Shown piece after piece: positions 35,428 through 47,405 of a DNA stretch of 64,000 bases (positions within the stretch are counted from its first letter, which is position 1; each line of letters begins with the position of its first letter). This stretch comes from Haliclystus octoradiatus. Its lineage: Eukaryota > Cnidaria > Staurozoa > Stauromedusae > Haliclystidae. Both the position numbers and the translations under genes were made by a program. The stretch spans positions 9,629,826 to 9,693,825 of the forward strand of contig OU744453.1 of assembly GCA_916610825.1 (NCBI GenBank). The letters are read 5' to 3'. The notes below the pieces were generated by a model. The model ran no database searches, had not been told where the DNA came from, and was given only the letters and a program-made list of their open reading frames with translations.

Positions 35428-35555
35428 GTACCCTGATATGAACACTTTTGGTGCTATGAGACACTCAAGGGGCCAAAATCACTCGCCTCTCGGCTCGTGA
35501 TTTTTAAGCCTCTTTCATGTCTCATTAAGCACCTAGCGTGTTCGTATCAGAGTAC
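35428..35555. mobile_element. Foldback MITE, 128 bp
   Basis: Imperfect inverted arms: GTACCCTGATATGAACAC on the left, complement of GTACTCTGATACGAACAC on the right. They enclose a centre AATCACTCGCCTCTCGGCTC-GTGATT. The centre resembles that of the palindrome at 56183-56371. A single-arm relative (ATATGAACACTCAAGGTG) lies at about 36060-36105. Confidence 0.72.
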
Positions 35556-35589
35556 ATAAAACTCAGCACAGTTTTCTATTCGTTAATCA

Positions 35590-36983
35590 TGAAATCATGG
35601 AATGTTTTTCTAAGCTGTGATTGGCTATGAGCTATTTCGAAAATAGATTATATATAGAACTATATAGATTAGTTTTGGGCTATACAGTTTAATCACGTGG
35701 GCTGACATGGCAGCATATATTCGAAAAAATAGAATACTCCATTGCAGAGTGACTCGAAAGAATCGAAAACATAACGTTCTCAGGTTTTGTAAATATAAAC
35801 GATTCAATTTCAAGGGTATTTTCTATTCAAAATTAAAAATGTATTTCATAAATGCAATGTGGAACTTAATAATACGGGCTGTTGTAATGTTCTTATGTTA
35901 TTTAGTACGAGGTGAGTAGAGACAGAGCCACGAGACACGTGTTGTCAGTCAGCCATCTTAGTGTGTCTAATGATTTAGTTGTAAGAGGTCTGGTAATGGA
36001 CTAATAGTGACAAGATAATTTATGTATAATTATATAAGAATACTACAGCTGTGTCGCGTTATATGAACACTCAAGGTGTTGTGAGAAACACGAAAAGCAA
36101 ATAATAACTAGCCTGCGTCCAGACTAAAACGTTTCTGAAGGAAAGTGTAAAGTCTGCGTAGCCGACAAAACAAAGCTGTTTTGCTGACGCTGCATTAGAC
36201 TTGCAAAAGCAGTGACTCAATCCTATTGGTTAGCTTTGCTCACGTGATTTTAATTCAATGCAAGCCAATCAGATTGTGGGTATCAGTCATGTGATTAACA
36301 AAAACTGGGCCACATTTAGGAAGACTTTCGGATTTGGAAGGCAATCTCATTTGAAAAATATACAACGTATTTTTGAGTGAGTTAAATTTGTGTGAGCTAG
36401 ATCCAGTAACAGTTATAGTTCAGTGAAGAAAAATTCAAAGAAACTATTGACAGCTAATGTTTTATTTTCACATAAATTCTGTATAAATCCTTTTCGAACG
36501 TACGGAGCACTTCGAACATTTAGTGAGCCAGTTGGAATGTCACTTTAGAAAGTCAACAAAAAATTTACAAATATAGGAATTATAACATTGGTATTTTATA
36601 ACATCGGGACACGAATGATCAATTCCTCCTTCGGTTAGACAATATACTATACAAACAACACATATTTCTACTCAATTTTTCTCTCGAATGAGTGTCATAA
36701 ACTTTGTCTGTTTTCAACGATTTATTCCCAAGCTTGACTGTTTTTTAATGTTTAACATGTAAACGTAATTTTCTCTCACACAACTGAGACAGTAAACAGA
36801 AAATTCAACAGGCTGCATGGAGTCATGCGCAGTAGCATCCTGTCCCGTCTGATATTTTGGCCACATCTGAATTAAATCTGAATCTCGCACGATTGACTGT
36901 ACTGCGGTTTGATTTGTATTTCAAACTCAACTTGACTTTGAGATTTCTGATGGCGGCCAGAAAAATGGCGGTCTTGTCCGAAA
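35590..36983. other. Intergenic with small repeat relics
   Basis: Contains a 70-codon ORF at 35707-35919 without recognisable motif, the half-foldback relic near 36060 and inverted CCAAT-like phrases at 36210-36280. Nothing here supports a host gene. Confidence 0.45.
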
Positions 36984-37458
36984 GTAATGAGATTAAAGTT
37001 TCAAATTAACAGCTTTTGACTATAGTCATCGTCATATAATATAATTTGTGTGGATACAAAGTTCTTATCCTGGTCATCGTAGAATTCCAGTACAGTTGAT
37101 GTAATATTTATCAATTATTTGCACGTCTACGTTGTTACTTATCAGTTATCAACGAACAGTCTAACAGAGACAGAGTACACGGTGTATTTTTAAATAGCTA
37201 ATATTGAATATTGGACAGGGTAAGGGAAGATATTTGAAAAATTAACATAAAGTATGGTGTAATCTAATTCAGCTTTGAATAGTAAGATACGATAATATCA
37301 ATATAACATCAAAACATGAATAGATTGTACACATAGAATAGGCTAGTCGATATTTTCTAAAGTCATTGATCATAGACTATCATAGACTAGCCTACCTTCA
37401 AATCATAGTCTATAACCTACATTAATCAGGAAAGTAAGGAAAGGAGCTCACTCAATCA
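36984..37458 (+). repeat. Left long inverted repeat
   Basis: About 475 bp, matching the complement of 41860-42576 apart from small changes and the 42134-42388 insertion. Confidence 0.82.
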
Positions 37459-40400
37459 ACTGCGGTAATAATTGATGATAGTGAGGCTTAATACATGTAT
37501 TTATCAGCTTTAATTTAATCAATTCATTGAATATGAAATTGATTTTTTAAATCTTAATAATTCTCAAACACTCAATATATTTCAAAATGTTAGTTATGAT
37601 ATGATATGTTAATATAGTACTTCTTATCGATAAAATCTCTACCAAGCCACAGAGTTTTGACTGAAACAAGTCAGTTGCAGTGTATTGCGCTGAAAGTCGT
37701 CATACCATAAACAATTATATTGAAGCTTCAAAACTAACAGCGTGCAGTATTAATCAATTCAGAAAATATCAATTATCTGAATTCCATAAAACAATGTAAA
37801 TATTTACAAATGCATGAATGAACGATAGGCTTTTAATCAATTTATTTCAATTTTAAAAACTACAAGTAGGCGTAACTGTAGTATAGTTCAATGATAGCAA
37901 GAACCAGTATATATTTTCATGTCATCTTGAAGCAAGACCATACGCATTGAAGTGTGCATCAAATCGAATTTACACAAAATTGATTACGGGTATGAATGTT
38001 GTAATGATCCGATTCCAATCCGATTTGAAGCAATATGCCAATTATAAATATAATCCGATTCGAAGCAAATAATTTGTAATTAATGTAAACTAATCCAAGT
38101 TTTTAATGTATAAATTTATGGGTGATTGCTTGATACAGTCTCAGGCGCTTTAATCAGATATCTTTTAACTTGATGCTGGATATTCTGCGTTAGACACTTA
38201 GTTACTACTACTGTGATAAAATACAAAACTACCACACAACAATAATAAATACCAGCATGAATAAATGTGACGTACTATCACTGTATGTCGTATAGCTGGC
38301 TTTGCTATAACAACAACTAATTGATATTCAAGACCCAATGGATAGTGAGCACAATGAAGGCTAAACTGTATCTAATTTATTATTCAATCTACACATAGAC
38401 AACATAGATAGATTACAGGAATTATATAGGGTGCTGACATGAGACAGTCACATACAGCACATCAAAATGATAATACAATACGTACAATGAATCAATAATC
38501 TTGATCATTTCCTTGAAGAAATTGTATAATTCATTTCACATCAAACGTGTAATTGATGTACTAGAGAGTGGAATACTAGGGAGTGGAACATGAATGTCGC
38601 TATATGTACAAGAAGCGGTCAGTTGAGAGGAAACTAGAACACATTGATTAATCGCTACAAAGTACAAGTACTCTTCCAAGTTTCAAAATCCAAAATCATC
38701 TGGAATCAATAAATACAAATTTTACCCAATCCAAAGACCTAAAATACCACTACCTGGATGCGATCCAATCTGATTGGATTCGCACATCTTTAATACGCAG
38801 GTGCAAAATAAATGAGGCTCAAAACGTTCAGAGGTTAAATTTGTTATTCACAACTAACATATATATGTACTTTTGGAATGGTCAAATTCTTTAATTATTA
38901 TATTTTCTTATTCGTAATTGACAATATTGTCAATTTAGTTTAACTTTCGTTGTGGGTTTGATTTTAAACACAGCCAAAAAGGTTGAAGGTTGTTCACTTA
39001 AATTATACCTGTCAGATATGACTCTGTGATAGTATGATTAATGTGGGTTCTATTACAAAGTTTATATTATAGAGGGTATGATTTCTTCATTACTCAGAAA
39101 TTTGGTCCTGATGCTTTTAAGAACGTTTCTTTTAAATTTTATTTCATTTTATTATTACAAAATATTTCATTAATTATTATCATATGATTTTCACATAGAT
39201 ATATCTTTGGTTGGTGCTACGCAAATAAGTAGGCCTATTTCCCTACGAAAAATTTGTTGAGTTCATAAACTATTAATGAACCTTAAATACAAGCCTGTTT
39301 TACATATTCTGGGCAGTAGTCACTTTTCTGAGAAGTTATTTTAAATGTAGTTTTTCAATTTGAATAGGCCTTTCAAGAAACATTAGCATAACTGTTGCGT
39401 TGAGTCGTTTCACTTTTCAAAGTGCAGTACTATACATACTGATCTTCATACTATACACTTATTTTTGTGCTGCTTTCAATTCTTCTTACTGACAATTTTT
39501 ACAGCCTTGATAGTTTGGGCTGAACGTAGCTATATCTGGTTAAATGGCCTGTTTTTCATGAACAATTCATGAATATTTGTTGGTCCATTTAAAGTTCAAG
39601 AACTGTTATCACAGCCTGCATTTTGCGTATACTTTTACGGATTAACCAAAGACCAGCAGACTAGGTGGCAGCCATGGGCCTTGTGAGAGGATCAAAACAG
39701 ACGGGAGAACTTGCACTAGCGCAAGTTAAATAAACACATTCTTTAAACATTCTTGAGCACGAGCTTTACTTAGCGTATACTTTATTTCTAATCATCGATA
39801 ATATAAATGACACCAATGCCATGTATCCTTGTTCAGTAGATTATGTAGGCAATCAAGGTGTTTTTGCATACTGTTGGTTCTCCCAAACGTCAGCACAGTT
39901 TCGAAATGATGGAAAACAAAGGCATCAAACAAAATCATTCATGTTTCTAGATGTAAACATCAAGTGAAACTTGCTACTGTTGTGCAGGAACGTTTTCTAA
40001 TTCATGATTGGTAAATTGATAGTTGTTAAATGAATTCAATTAATTTCGACAATACAGGCAAAGAGAAATTGCTCCATAATTATTGTTATCCTGTTTATGA
40101 ATATATTTGTGAATAGGGCTAATTTGACTACCTTGAACAACGCACACTGAAAATACCCACGTGACAAGAGAGAGATTCAAAACTCAGAGGGGGTGTAAGA
40201 GGAGAGATTCAGGCAAAATCGGTACAAAATTAGAAATGCATTTGATTGATTCTGAAGTGACTTAAAAGAAGGTAGTAGGGGAGACAGATTAGCTACAAGA
40301 CTCGAGTAACAATGGCTTCAAAGGTTTTGGTACAGCATTGTGCTGCCCAGGGTTGCACCCATGTAGCTTTTTCTGCTACAGTATTCCAGGACCACGCCAA

Positions 40401-40760
40401 ACGCCTAGTCTTATTAAAATTAATTTGAAAACAATGGCCACATGCTCCTTTGCCAGAATTCATAGTGGTCACCTCTATGCAACAGCCAACCGTCTACAGT
40501 GGTCACTCTTGGTATGCCTGAAATAGTATTTTCTATCTAATCAACCCTGCATATAAAGGCCACCTGCATATAATGGTGTGATGGGATAATTTTGTTTCAC
40601 TTCGCAGTTTACAATTTAAATTTAACCACATAAGCTTCAAGCTTGTTTGCATGGGAATGAATGTCTGAACAGCAGTCAAATTTATAATCAACTAATTGAA
40701 ATTACAATGAGCTCTATTACATGAAAGTTGCTGGTACGTATAGAAAAAAAATACATTTTG

Positions 40761-40832
40761 TGAGGCGATGGGGAATCAAACCCCAGTCTCCCACAGGGAC
40801 TGCATGCACTCTACTATTGAGCTACCAGTCTA
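40761..40832 (-). other. tRNA-like sequence (SINE head or tRNA relic)
   Basis: The minus strand has TGGTAGCTCAATAGTAGAG (box A region) and GGTTTGATTCC (box B, 40772-40782) at tRNA spacing. A T-arm-like GGGG...CCCC pairing is present. The anticodon arm is not clean, so a functional tRNA is doubtful; more likely a tRNA-derived SINE. Confidence 0.6.
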
Positions 40833-41859
40833 CATTTATCAATTTATCTACCTCTCATAGCTGGCTGCTATACACAGATTTCAACTGTATCTAGCCTATT
40901 TCTAAACTTCAACTCATTATTTTGATATTTGCTTGAAGAACATCAATTTTCATAAATGTATGATGATATTTTTAGTAAAAGAGTACACACTCAGAAGTAG
41001 GCCCTACACAAAATATAAACCATCCCTCTATTGTTTCATGATTTCTGCCAAGGCATGTTAGGGGCATATTTGCTATTGAAAAGTTAACATTTCTCTTTGC
41101 TGATTACTAGGCTTAATCTACAAAACATATGTCCGCGTACAGTCGAGCTCTCAGCCTCCCGTATGTCTAACATAATTTTCTAGGAGGTAGTTTAATATCA
41201 CGAGACATCCTGATGAAGATTACCGATGTTGCTTAAATTTTAATTATCTTGACTGATCACCTCAGAATGCTGTCTCTTTCAACTTTGTAGGGGCCTACCC
41301 TTTATAAATCAAAAATTAGCTTAGCCTATAATCTTGTAGATTGTCCATTAGTTATTTGTTGTGTAAGTATCTCATATTGATGCATATACACACATGTTGA
41401 TACATATTAATTAATAATTATTATAGGCAAGGTGTAAAGGATTATGACAAAGTAATCGTCCCAAATGCCACAATTGTCCTGTTTCTGCAAGTGGTTAAGA
41501 ATCCATTTATTAGCTGTGCTATATCCACGGTGGAACACTTTATCAGAGGATTTTGTTCTGCAAGTAGCCTACATTTCTATGATTTTAAACAATATTACAA
41601 ACATTTACTCTGGCTCAGTGTTGCAAAGTCTACAATACAAATAGATAAGTTTGTTTACTATTTCAGATAAGTTGTTTTTAAAAACAATAACTATTAGTTT
41701 TCAACTGAATTGAGATACTGTTGTAGTGGAGGCCAAAAGCTCTTCCATAATAGTCGCTAATTAATGTTAGCTTTTTTGTAATTTAATAAATACTATATCA
41801 GATCAAAGACAGTGGATCACTAAGCATATCTATCATCAGTTAGTACCTTGGCCCTTACT

Positions 41860-42576
41860 TGATTGAGTGAGCTCCTTCCCCTACTTTTCTGATTAATGTA
41901 GGTTATAGACTATGATTTGAAGGTAGGCTAGTCTACGAGCAATGACTTTAGAAAATATAGACTAGCCTATTCTATATGTACAATTTATTCATGTTTTGAT
42001 GTTATATTGATATTATCAAACCTTACTATTCAAAGCTGAGTTAGATTACACCATATTTCATGTTAATTTTTCAAATATCTTCCCTTACCCTGTCCAATAT
42101 TCAATATTAGCTATTTAAAAATACACCGTGTACTGTAACGACGGTGTTATTCGAGTGGTAAGAGACGAGACACAGATGACACAATTGGTGTATAACGTGT
42201 TCTATGTATATTTCTTACGGCGATAATGTAACGACTTGAGACTACGGCTCACGATAACGTACGACGACTCTCCTTATTATATACAACTACGAACGGACTA
42301 CGAATGAACTACGAATGAGCTACTTACAACGAGCACGAACGGATCTATATATAACACAACAACAACATCAATTAATCTCAATCTCACAGTACTCTGTCTC
42401 TGTTAGACTGTTCGTTGATAAGTAACAACGTAGACGTGCAAATAATTGATAAATGTTACATCAACTGTACTGGAATTTTACGATGACCAGGATAAGAACT
42501 TTGTATCCACACAAATTATATTATATGACGATGACTATTGTCGAAAGCTGTTATTTTGAAACTTTAATCTCATTAC
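41860..42576 (-). repeat. Right long inverted repeat (interrupted)
   Basis: Inverted copy of 36984-37458, interrupted by a 255 bp solo LTR plus a 4 bp duplication. Confidence 0.82.
42134..42388. mobile_element. Solo LTR, 255 bp
   Basis: Begins TGTAACGACGG and ends TCTCACA, with a 4 bp duplication GTAC at 42130-42133 and 42389-42392. The opposite inverted repeat at 37165-37200 keeps the uninterrupted site, proving insertion. It is not related in sequence to the 29.8 kb gypsy LTR, though it has the same target length. Confidence 0.88.
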
Positions 42577-42840
42577 ATTAAGAGCCGATGGGATGAGAAC
42601 CTATGCTGATAATGTGTGCTTCAAAGTGATGCATTTGAATGTGTGGCATCCATTGTGATTTTGACAGATTATGTAAGTGACAGATTATGCAGATGTTAGT
42701 AACAATACGTGACAAACCATAACACAGCGAATCGACGCATTTTTGACCCCTTTGCCGCTTCATATATGCAAGATTAATTAGCGAGTACTTGAAAAATAGC
42801 ACATGTTTGATGTGTATGAGGTCTCGACGCGTTATTATCT

Positions 42841-42908
42841 GCGTCACAGAACGCGATTCATTCACAAATTCTTTTCCTTTATGAATGAATGAATTGCGTT
42901 CTGTGACT
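42841..42908. repeat. Inverted repeat / hairpin
   Basis: GCGTCACAGAACGCGATTCA pairs with the complement TGAATTGCGTTCTGTGAC about 40 bases later. A short palindrome at the left edge of the minisatellite. Confidence 0.7.
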
Positions 42909-42929
42909 TTGGATATTTGTCCAAAGTTT

Positions 42930-43560
42930 TAGATCAAACCCGTGATAATTTGAATAAGCGTCTGTTTTTTTATTCCATACAAAACATTGTTAATTTGAAT
43001 ATTCGTCCAAAGTTTAGATCACACCTGTGATAATTTGAATATTCGTCCAACGTTATAGATGAAACCCGTGATAATTTGAATATTCGTCCAAAGTTTAGAT
43101 CACACCCGTGATAATTTGAATATTCGTCCAAAGTTTAGATCAAACCCGTGATAATTTGAATATGTGTCTGTTTTTCTATTCCATACGAAACATTGTTAAT
43201 TTGAATATTCGTCCAAAGTTTAGATCAAACACGTGATAATTTGAATATGCGTCTGTTTTTCTATTCCATACGAAACACTGTTAATTTGAATATTCGTCCA
43301 AAGTTTAGATCACATACGTGATAATTTGAATATTTGTCCAAAGTTTAGATCAAACCCGTGATAATTTGAACAAGCGTCTGTTTTTATATTCCATACAAAA
43401 CACTGTTAATTTGAATATTCGTCCAAAGTTTAGATCAAACCTGTGATAATTTGAATATGTGTCTGTTTTTCTATTCCATACGAAACACTGTTAATTTGAA
43501 TATTCGTCCAAAGTTTAGATCAAACCCGTGATAATTTGAATATTCGTCTGTTTGATTTCC
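42930..43560. repeat. Composite minisatellite
   Basis: Two modules alternate: a ~41 bp unit (GTGATAATTTGAATATTCGT plus CCAAAGTTTAGATCA) and a longer unit carrying GTCTGTTTTTCTATTCCATA plus CGAAACACTG. About a dozen ATATTCGTCC-type copies are present, with a diverged relic near 43850. Units vary and there are no unique spacers, so it is not a CRISPR-like array. Confidence 0.9.
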
Positions 43561-44169
43561 AATACTAAACAATGTTAATCCATGTCTTTATCTAAACATT
43601 CGTGATTAATTCGATGAGTTATGCGTTTATCTGCGTTCAAATGAATAATTCAATTTTTTGGTGCAATTTTGTATGTTTTGATAATTTATTTTCTTTAAAA
43701 TAATTCATATTGCCTTTATCGACTTTATTATATACTTTTTGTAGTTTATATGGTTCCTTAACTTCGTAAATCTTCCATTAATAAGTCTGTTGTGCTCACA
43801 TCATTTGTGCGAAGCGTTATTAAACGCGCTCCAATATAGGTCTATTTGAATATTCGTCCAGACGAATATGCGTCTAACTTCACAGACATGATAACAACGC
43901 GACGAGAGCTAATTGCCATTGTTTAATATTGTTCATTCACCGTAGCGAGAAACAACATTTCTCTGGTATTAAATCTAGTAGATTTATATGTTTAAGCTCA
44001 ATTTTGGAGTTGAAGGAGTATGAATATGTAAAAATCTAAGAACATCATCTACGGACAGAAAGTTTTTGTCTACCCAAAAGTCATCATATCAAAAGCAAAA
44101 ATAATATATTTCTACCACTTTTTCACATTTCTGATTAGCATTTAAGCTTTTTTGAAGTTATCTATCAAA

Positions 44170-44900
44170 TTTTCGACTGATCAGTAAAATACGGCGTGTT
44201 CTGCGCTGATCAAGCCGTGATCAAACTTGTGTTGTGAAAATTTTCAAAATTGATTGAGATTTGGTAAAAAGTGGGGGGGGCTAGGGTGACACGTAAAATG
44301 GAGTACGAAAAACGTGAATGTCTTCTGGGTCTTATGTTGATCAGTTTAGTCGATGCATGATCAGGACTTATCACATCGTGATCAAACTTTTGATATGGAA
44401 GTTTTCAAATTGGGCGTGGCTTTAGGGGTGTCAGGACTACGGTAATTTTGTACCATGGAACGTAAATATCTCTTACATTTTCAATTGATCAGTTTAGCTA
44501 TAGCCTGATCAGGACTGATCACATCGTGATCAAACTTTTGACACGAAAATTTTCGAAATTGGGCGTGGTGAAGTGGGGTGGGGGGCCAGGACTACGCTAT
44601 AAATTGAGCCTAAAACGCAAATATTTCGTTGATCGTAATTTGATCAACAATATAAATGCCTGATCAGTACTAATGACAGCGTGATCAAACTTTTGATATA
44701 TCAATTTTCGAATTTGGTGATATGGGGGGGGGCTGGGGTAGTCCTGCCCCCCACAAGAAAATCGTTAATAACTGTAACGCTTTTGTTTGATCAGTCTTAA
44801 AAACACCTGATCACAACTGATCAACTACTCATCAAAGTATTTATGATATTTTGGACAAAATTTGAAGAGGTGGGAGGGCCAGGACTATGCAGGTGCTATG
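44170..44900. repeat. Degenerate ~150 bp tandem array rich in TGATCA
   Basis: Five monomers, with the leading TGATCA at 44178, 44338, 44486, 44641 and 44788 (spacing 147-160). Each carries several TGATCA or TGATC sites, then GTGATCAAACTTTTGA, an A/T-rich AATTTTCGAAATT-like block, and a G-rich block near GGGGGGG followed by CAGGACTA. It ends about 350 bp upstream of the secreted-protein gene. Confidence 0.85.
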
Positions 44901-45256
44901 TTACGCTTGTGTGAGCTAATTTTGAGAATGAGAAAAGGGCAGTTGTACAGACGTCAATGTGTGCACGATGGATACAGTAATACGTTATCAGCAAATATTC
45001 ATATTTGAGATCTCCTTAACATTTCTGAGATTAGGATTATACACCCACTTCATTTTTGTATATGTATATTACCTACGCTGTAAACATATTACGTGTGAAT
45101 CAGTGACAAATTTCATAGAACATTCTCAGCTGATCAATTGGTATCCTCGTTGCTTATTTATACAGATTGTGATGATAAATCGTGTGAGTCTGTCCACAAT
45201 AGCAGAAACTGTCATTCCTTTTATATCATTAGCTTGCTTGAATCAAATCAGACAAC

Positions 45257-45448
45257 ATGAATTTCTACGTCATCATATTGCTCTTGGTTTTGGCCTATAC
45301 TCAGGTACTACAAGCTGATGATGCTGGGAATGCATACCAATCTAATGATATCGATGGTTGGATAAAAGCAAATATTCGTACAAAACAGCTAAAGCACAAG
45401 ATAACTACAACGCTTTGCCCATCAAGGACGGTTGTCCCAAAAATACTG
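45257..45448 (+). CDS. Secreted protein exon 1
   Basis: 64 codons from the ATG, ending at CTG before donor GTAGGA. Encodes the signal peptide and the first cysteine. Confidence 0.72.
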
Positions 45449-46067
45449 GTAGGATTCAATCTCTGATTTTTATGTATCTACACTTGAAACAATTAGAATA
45501 ATTTAGTGGCAATGATTGTGTGCAAATAATACAGGGGAGATGTAAGAGTGGTATTTAACCTCAAGTGTTAAGAGGATCCCTAATTAAGCAAGTCTCTAGC
45601 CAAATTATTTTACTGTAATCAGAGAAACTATTTCGACTTTGCATGTTACTTGAGAGATTCTTCATTGACTTCATTATATTCAGCTTCATGTAAATTAACT
45701 ATATTATAATCATTCATTTATTCGTTTCTTTTGTCAAAAGTGTAAAGCTTACGGATTAGGATAGATTCTGTTCAACTTTGTAAAATCGCTTTATAAGAGT
45801 ATCAAAGATGACGTGTAGAAACCAGTGAAAAATTACAGGTAGAAGGGCATCTACATGGTATTAATTCCAATGCAGCAAGACACACAGAGATGTTTAAATG
45901 AGTCAACAGCATATCTTGATTATTTCTTCTATGTTGTTATGTATCGATTCCAGGATTGTACAGCAGTGAAAAAGAGATGTATGGAGCTAATGAATAAAGG
46001 AAATGAAATTAAAGATTGCCTTTTCAAGATATTACAATGCGATAAACTGAATAAAACCAATAGATGA
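45257..46067 (+). CDS. Small secreted six-cysteine protein, two exons, unknown family
   Basis: Exon 1 (45257-45448) starts with a classical signal peptide, MNFYVIILLLVLAYTQVLQA, with likely cleavage before DDAG. Exon 2 (45843-46067) joins in phase 0 to give 138 residues in total. The mature part holds six cysteines, in the contexts TTLCPS, QRCLN, QDCTA, KRCME, KDCLF and LQCDK. The exon 2 region is probably helical, with an amphipathic pattern and one glycosylation sequon (NES). I recognise no family; the size, signal and even cysteine count suggest an extracellular peptide, perhaps a hormone-, cytokine- or defence-like protein, but that is only a guess. A polyadenylation signal lies at 46156. 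Confidence 0.72.
45843..46067 (+). CDS. Secreted protein exon 2
   Basis: The acceptor ...CAGGTAG is chosen so that the exon starts at AAG 45843. An upstream acceptor four bases earlier would bring a stop into frame. 74 codons plus TGA, with five cysteines. Confidence 0.7.
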   Translation, partial: KGIYMVLIPMQQDTQRCLNESTAYLDYFFYVVMYRFQDCTAVKKRCMELMNKGNEIKDCLFKILQCDKLNKTNR

Positions 46068-46155
46068 ACAATTGAGTGCATTATTTGAATATTTTAATTA
46101 TTAATTTATACCGAGCTATGGCCTGTGTTAGCATTAATAGATTTAGAAAAGTTGG

Positions 46156-46161
46156 AATAAA
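46156..46161 (+). terminator. Polyadenylation signal
   Basis: AATAAA about 90 bases after the stop codon of the secreted-protein gene. Confidence 0.6.
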
Positions 46162-47323
46162 TCCACCGTATAGACAGTATGCATTTTTTATTATCTTATA
46201 ATATATTTATAAAATTATTCGTTAAAGTTGGTGAATTGTGGACATATTTAATATAACATCGATATAACACTCAATCTTGAATATATTGTAAATCATGGAA
46301 TAACTTAGGATACGTTAAACAAGCATAAATTAGCTTTGATAAATTTATGACAGATCGATTTGTGTGTTAAGTAGAAGAACATGAGAAGACTCGCTGAGAA
46401 TTCTCGGAAATCATTCAAAGCTAAACAATTCCATTGTAGTTTTGCTGGTGAGTGGATGGAGAACTTTAAAAGAAAACATACATCGATCGATGTTTACTGA
46501 ATATATTATATTCTTTCAAAAGATGATCTCCGTTTTTGAACTATAAGTTCTGTGATTAATTTATATCTTCAATTAACTATGTAATTTTTAATGCTGTGCA
46601 ATACTATCCATGCCATGTTGCAATAGTTCATTCCACCACCCCCGGCCCGGGGGTAATATGTTACCTCAGCCTACCTCAGCTGTGGGGCCATTGCGTCGCC
46701 AAAGACAAGCACTTGGTGAAATGTGATAACAGTAAACGGAAATTTTATGCCATTGTCTGGTCAATTAAACTAGTATAGATGATTATGATTTCAATTTAAA
46801 TTCCTTATCTGCCAACTATATTCAAAAGTTTTGATGAACTATTCGTAACTCAAAGCATTCCAGATTCAGCCCTCAAATGTTGTGGTTTCCGTCATACAAT
46901 ATTGTCACTGATCATCTCTTCTTGAGGCTCGCACTTACTTCTCAAAGTAAAATTTTCGAGTCGAGTAGATTTTGGGCTGCATTTACCTAAATAATCTGTA
47001 CCAAAACACCCCTGTGCATCATTGTAACTTCTAAAAGTTCTTAAATCAACATTTGCGATATTTAGCTTAGCCATCTCTCATTCAATGAAGCGCCTCAACC
47101 TAAATCGCAGTACGACTAACTTGTCATAAAAAACAATAAGTCAAGAACGTAAATCTATGATTTCAATGTGACTTTTGAAAAACAAAATCGAAATAGAGGT
47201 TGAATAAATTATGATAAGATATTTGATTTAGAATAACATTTCTTTTTACACTATAAACCAATAAATCCAATCATTCATAAAACTATGTACAATCGTGGAA
47301 ATACATTGAAATAATATCTTTTT
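46162..47323. other. Intergenic between convergent genes
   Basis: Separates the secreted-protein gene (+) from the 3' end of SMG9 (-). A small C/G palindrome (CCCGGCCCGGG) lies at about 46628. Short ORFs at 46596 and 46892 have no recognisable content. Confidence 0.5.
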
Positions 47324-47405
47324 CTATGAAGCTAGAAGCCGTTGATACTCAGCTAAAATGTTCGACTTCTTTATAGAGTCCCAAGTTCGAAAGGCGTAAT
47401 GAAAC
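47324..47405 (-). CDS. SMG9: SMG9 last exon
   Basis: Acceptor CCTCTAG. Encodes FHYAFRTWDSIKKSNILAEY and QRLLAS before the stop TAG, matching the conserved SMG9 C-terminus. Confidence 0.95.

Larger units (their letters stand above)
36984..42576. mobile_element. 5.6 kb structure with long terminal inverted repeats
   Basis: The left terminus (36984-37458) reappears inverted at 41860-42576. Termini read GTAATGAGATTAAAGTTTCA and its complement. Matching inner phrases include GATGACCAGGATAAGAAC / its complement, GTAAGGGAAGATATTTGAAA and GGAGCTCACTCAATCA. The right arm is longer because a solo LTR is inserted in it. The interior is mostly non-coding, with a tRNA-like sequence at 40761. No target duplication is evident. 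Either a large non-autonomous transposon or a local inverted duplication. Confidence 0.75.

Noticed and set aside
40761-40832. Functional tRNA-Cys gene
   Set aside because: Box A and B are good but the anticodon arm does not form cleanly; treated as a tRNA-derived relic.
42930-43560. CRISPR-like array
   Set aside because: Repeats merge without unique spacers and vary in length; this is eukaryotic nuclear DNA with introns.
44959-45318. 119-codon plus-strand ORF overlapping the secreted-protein start
   Set aside because: It overlaps the signal-peptide exon in another frame, has no splice partner and is not protein-like over its length.
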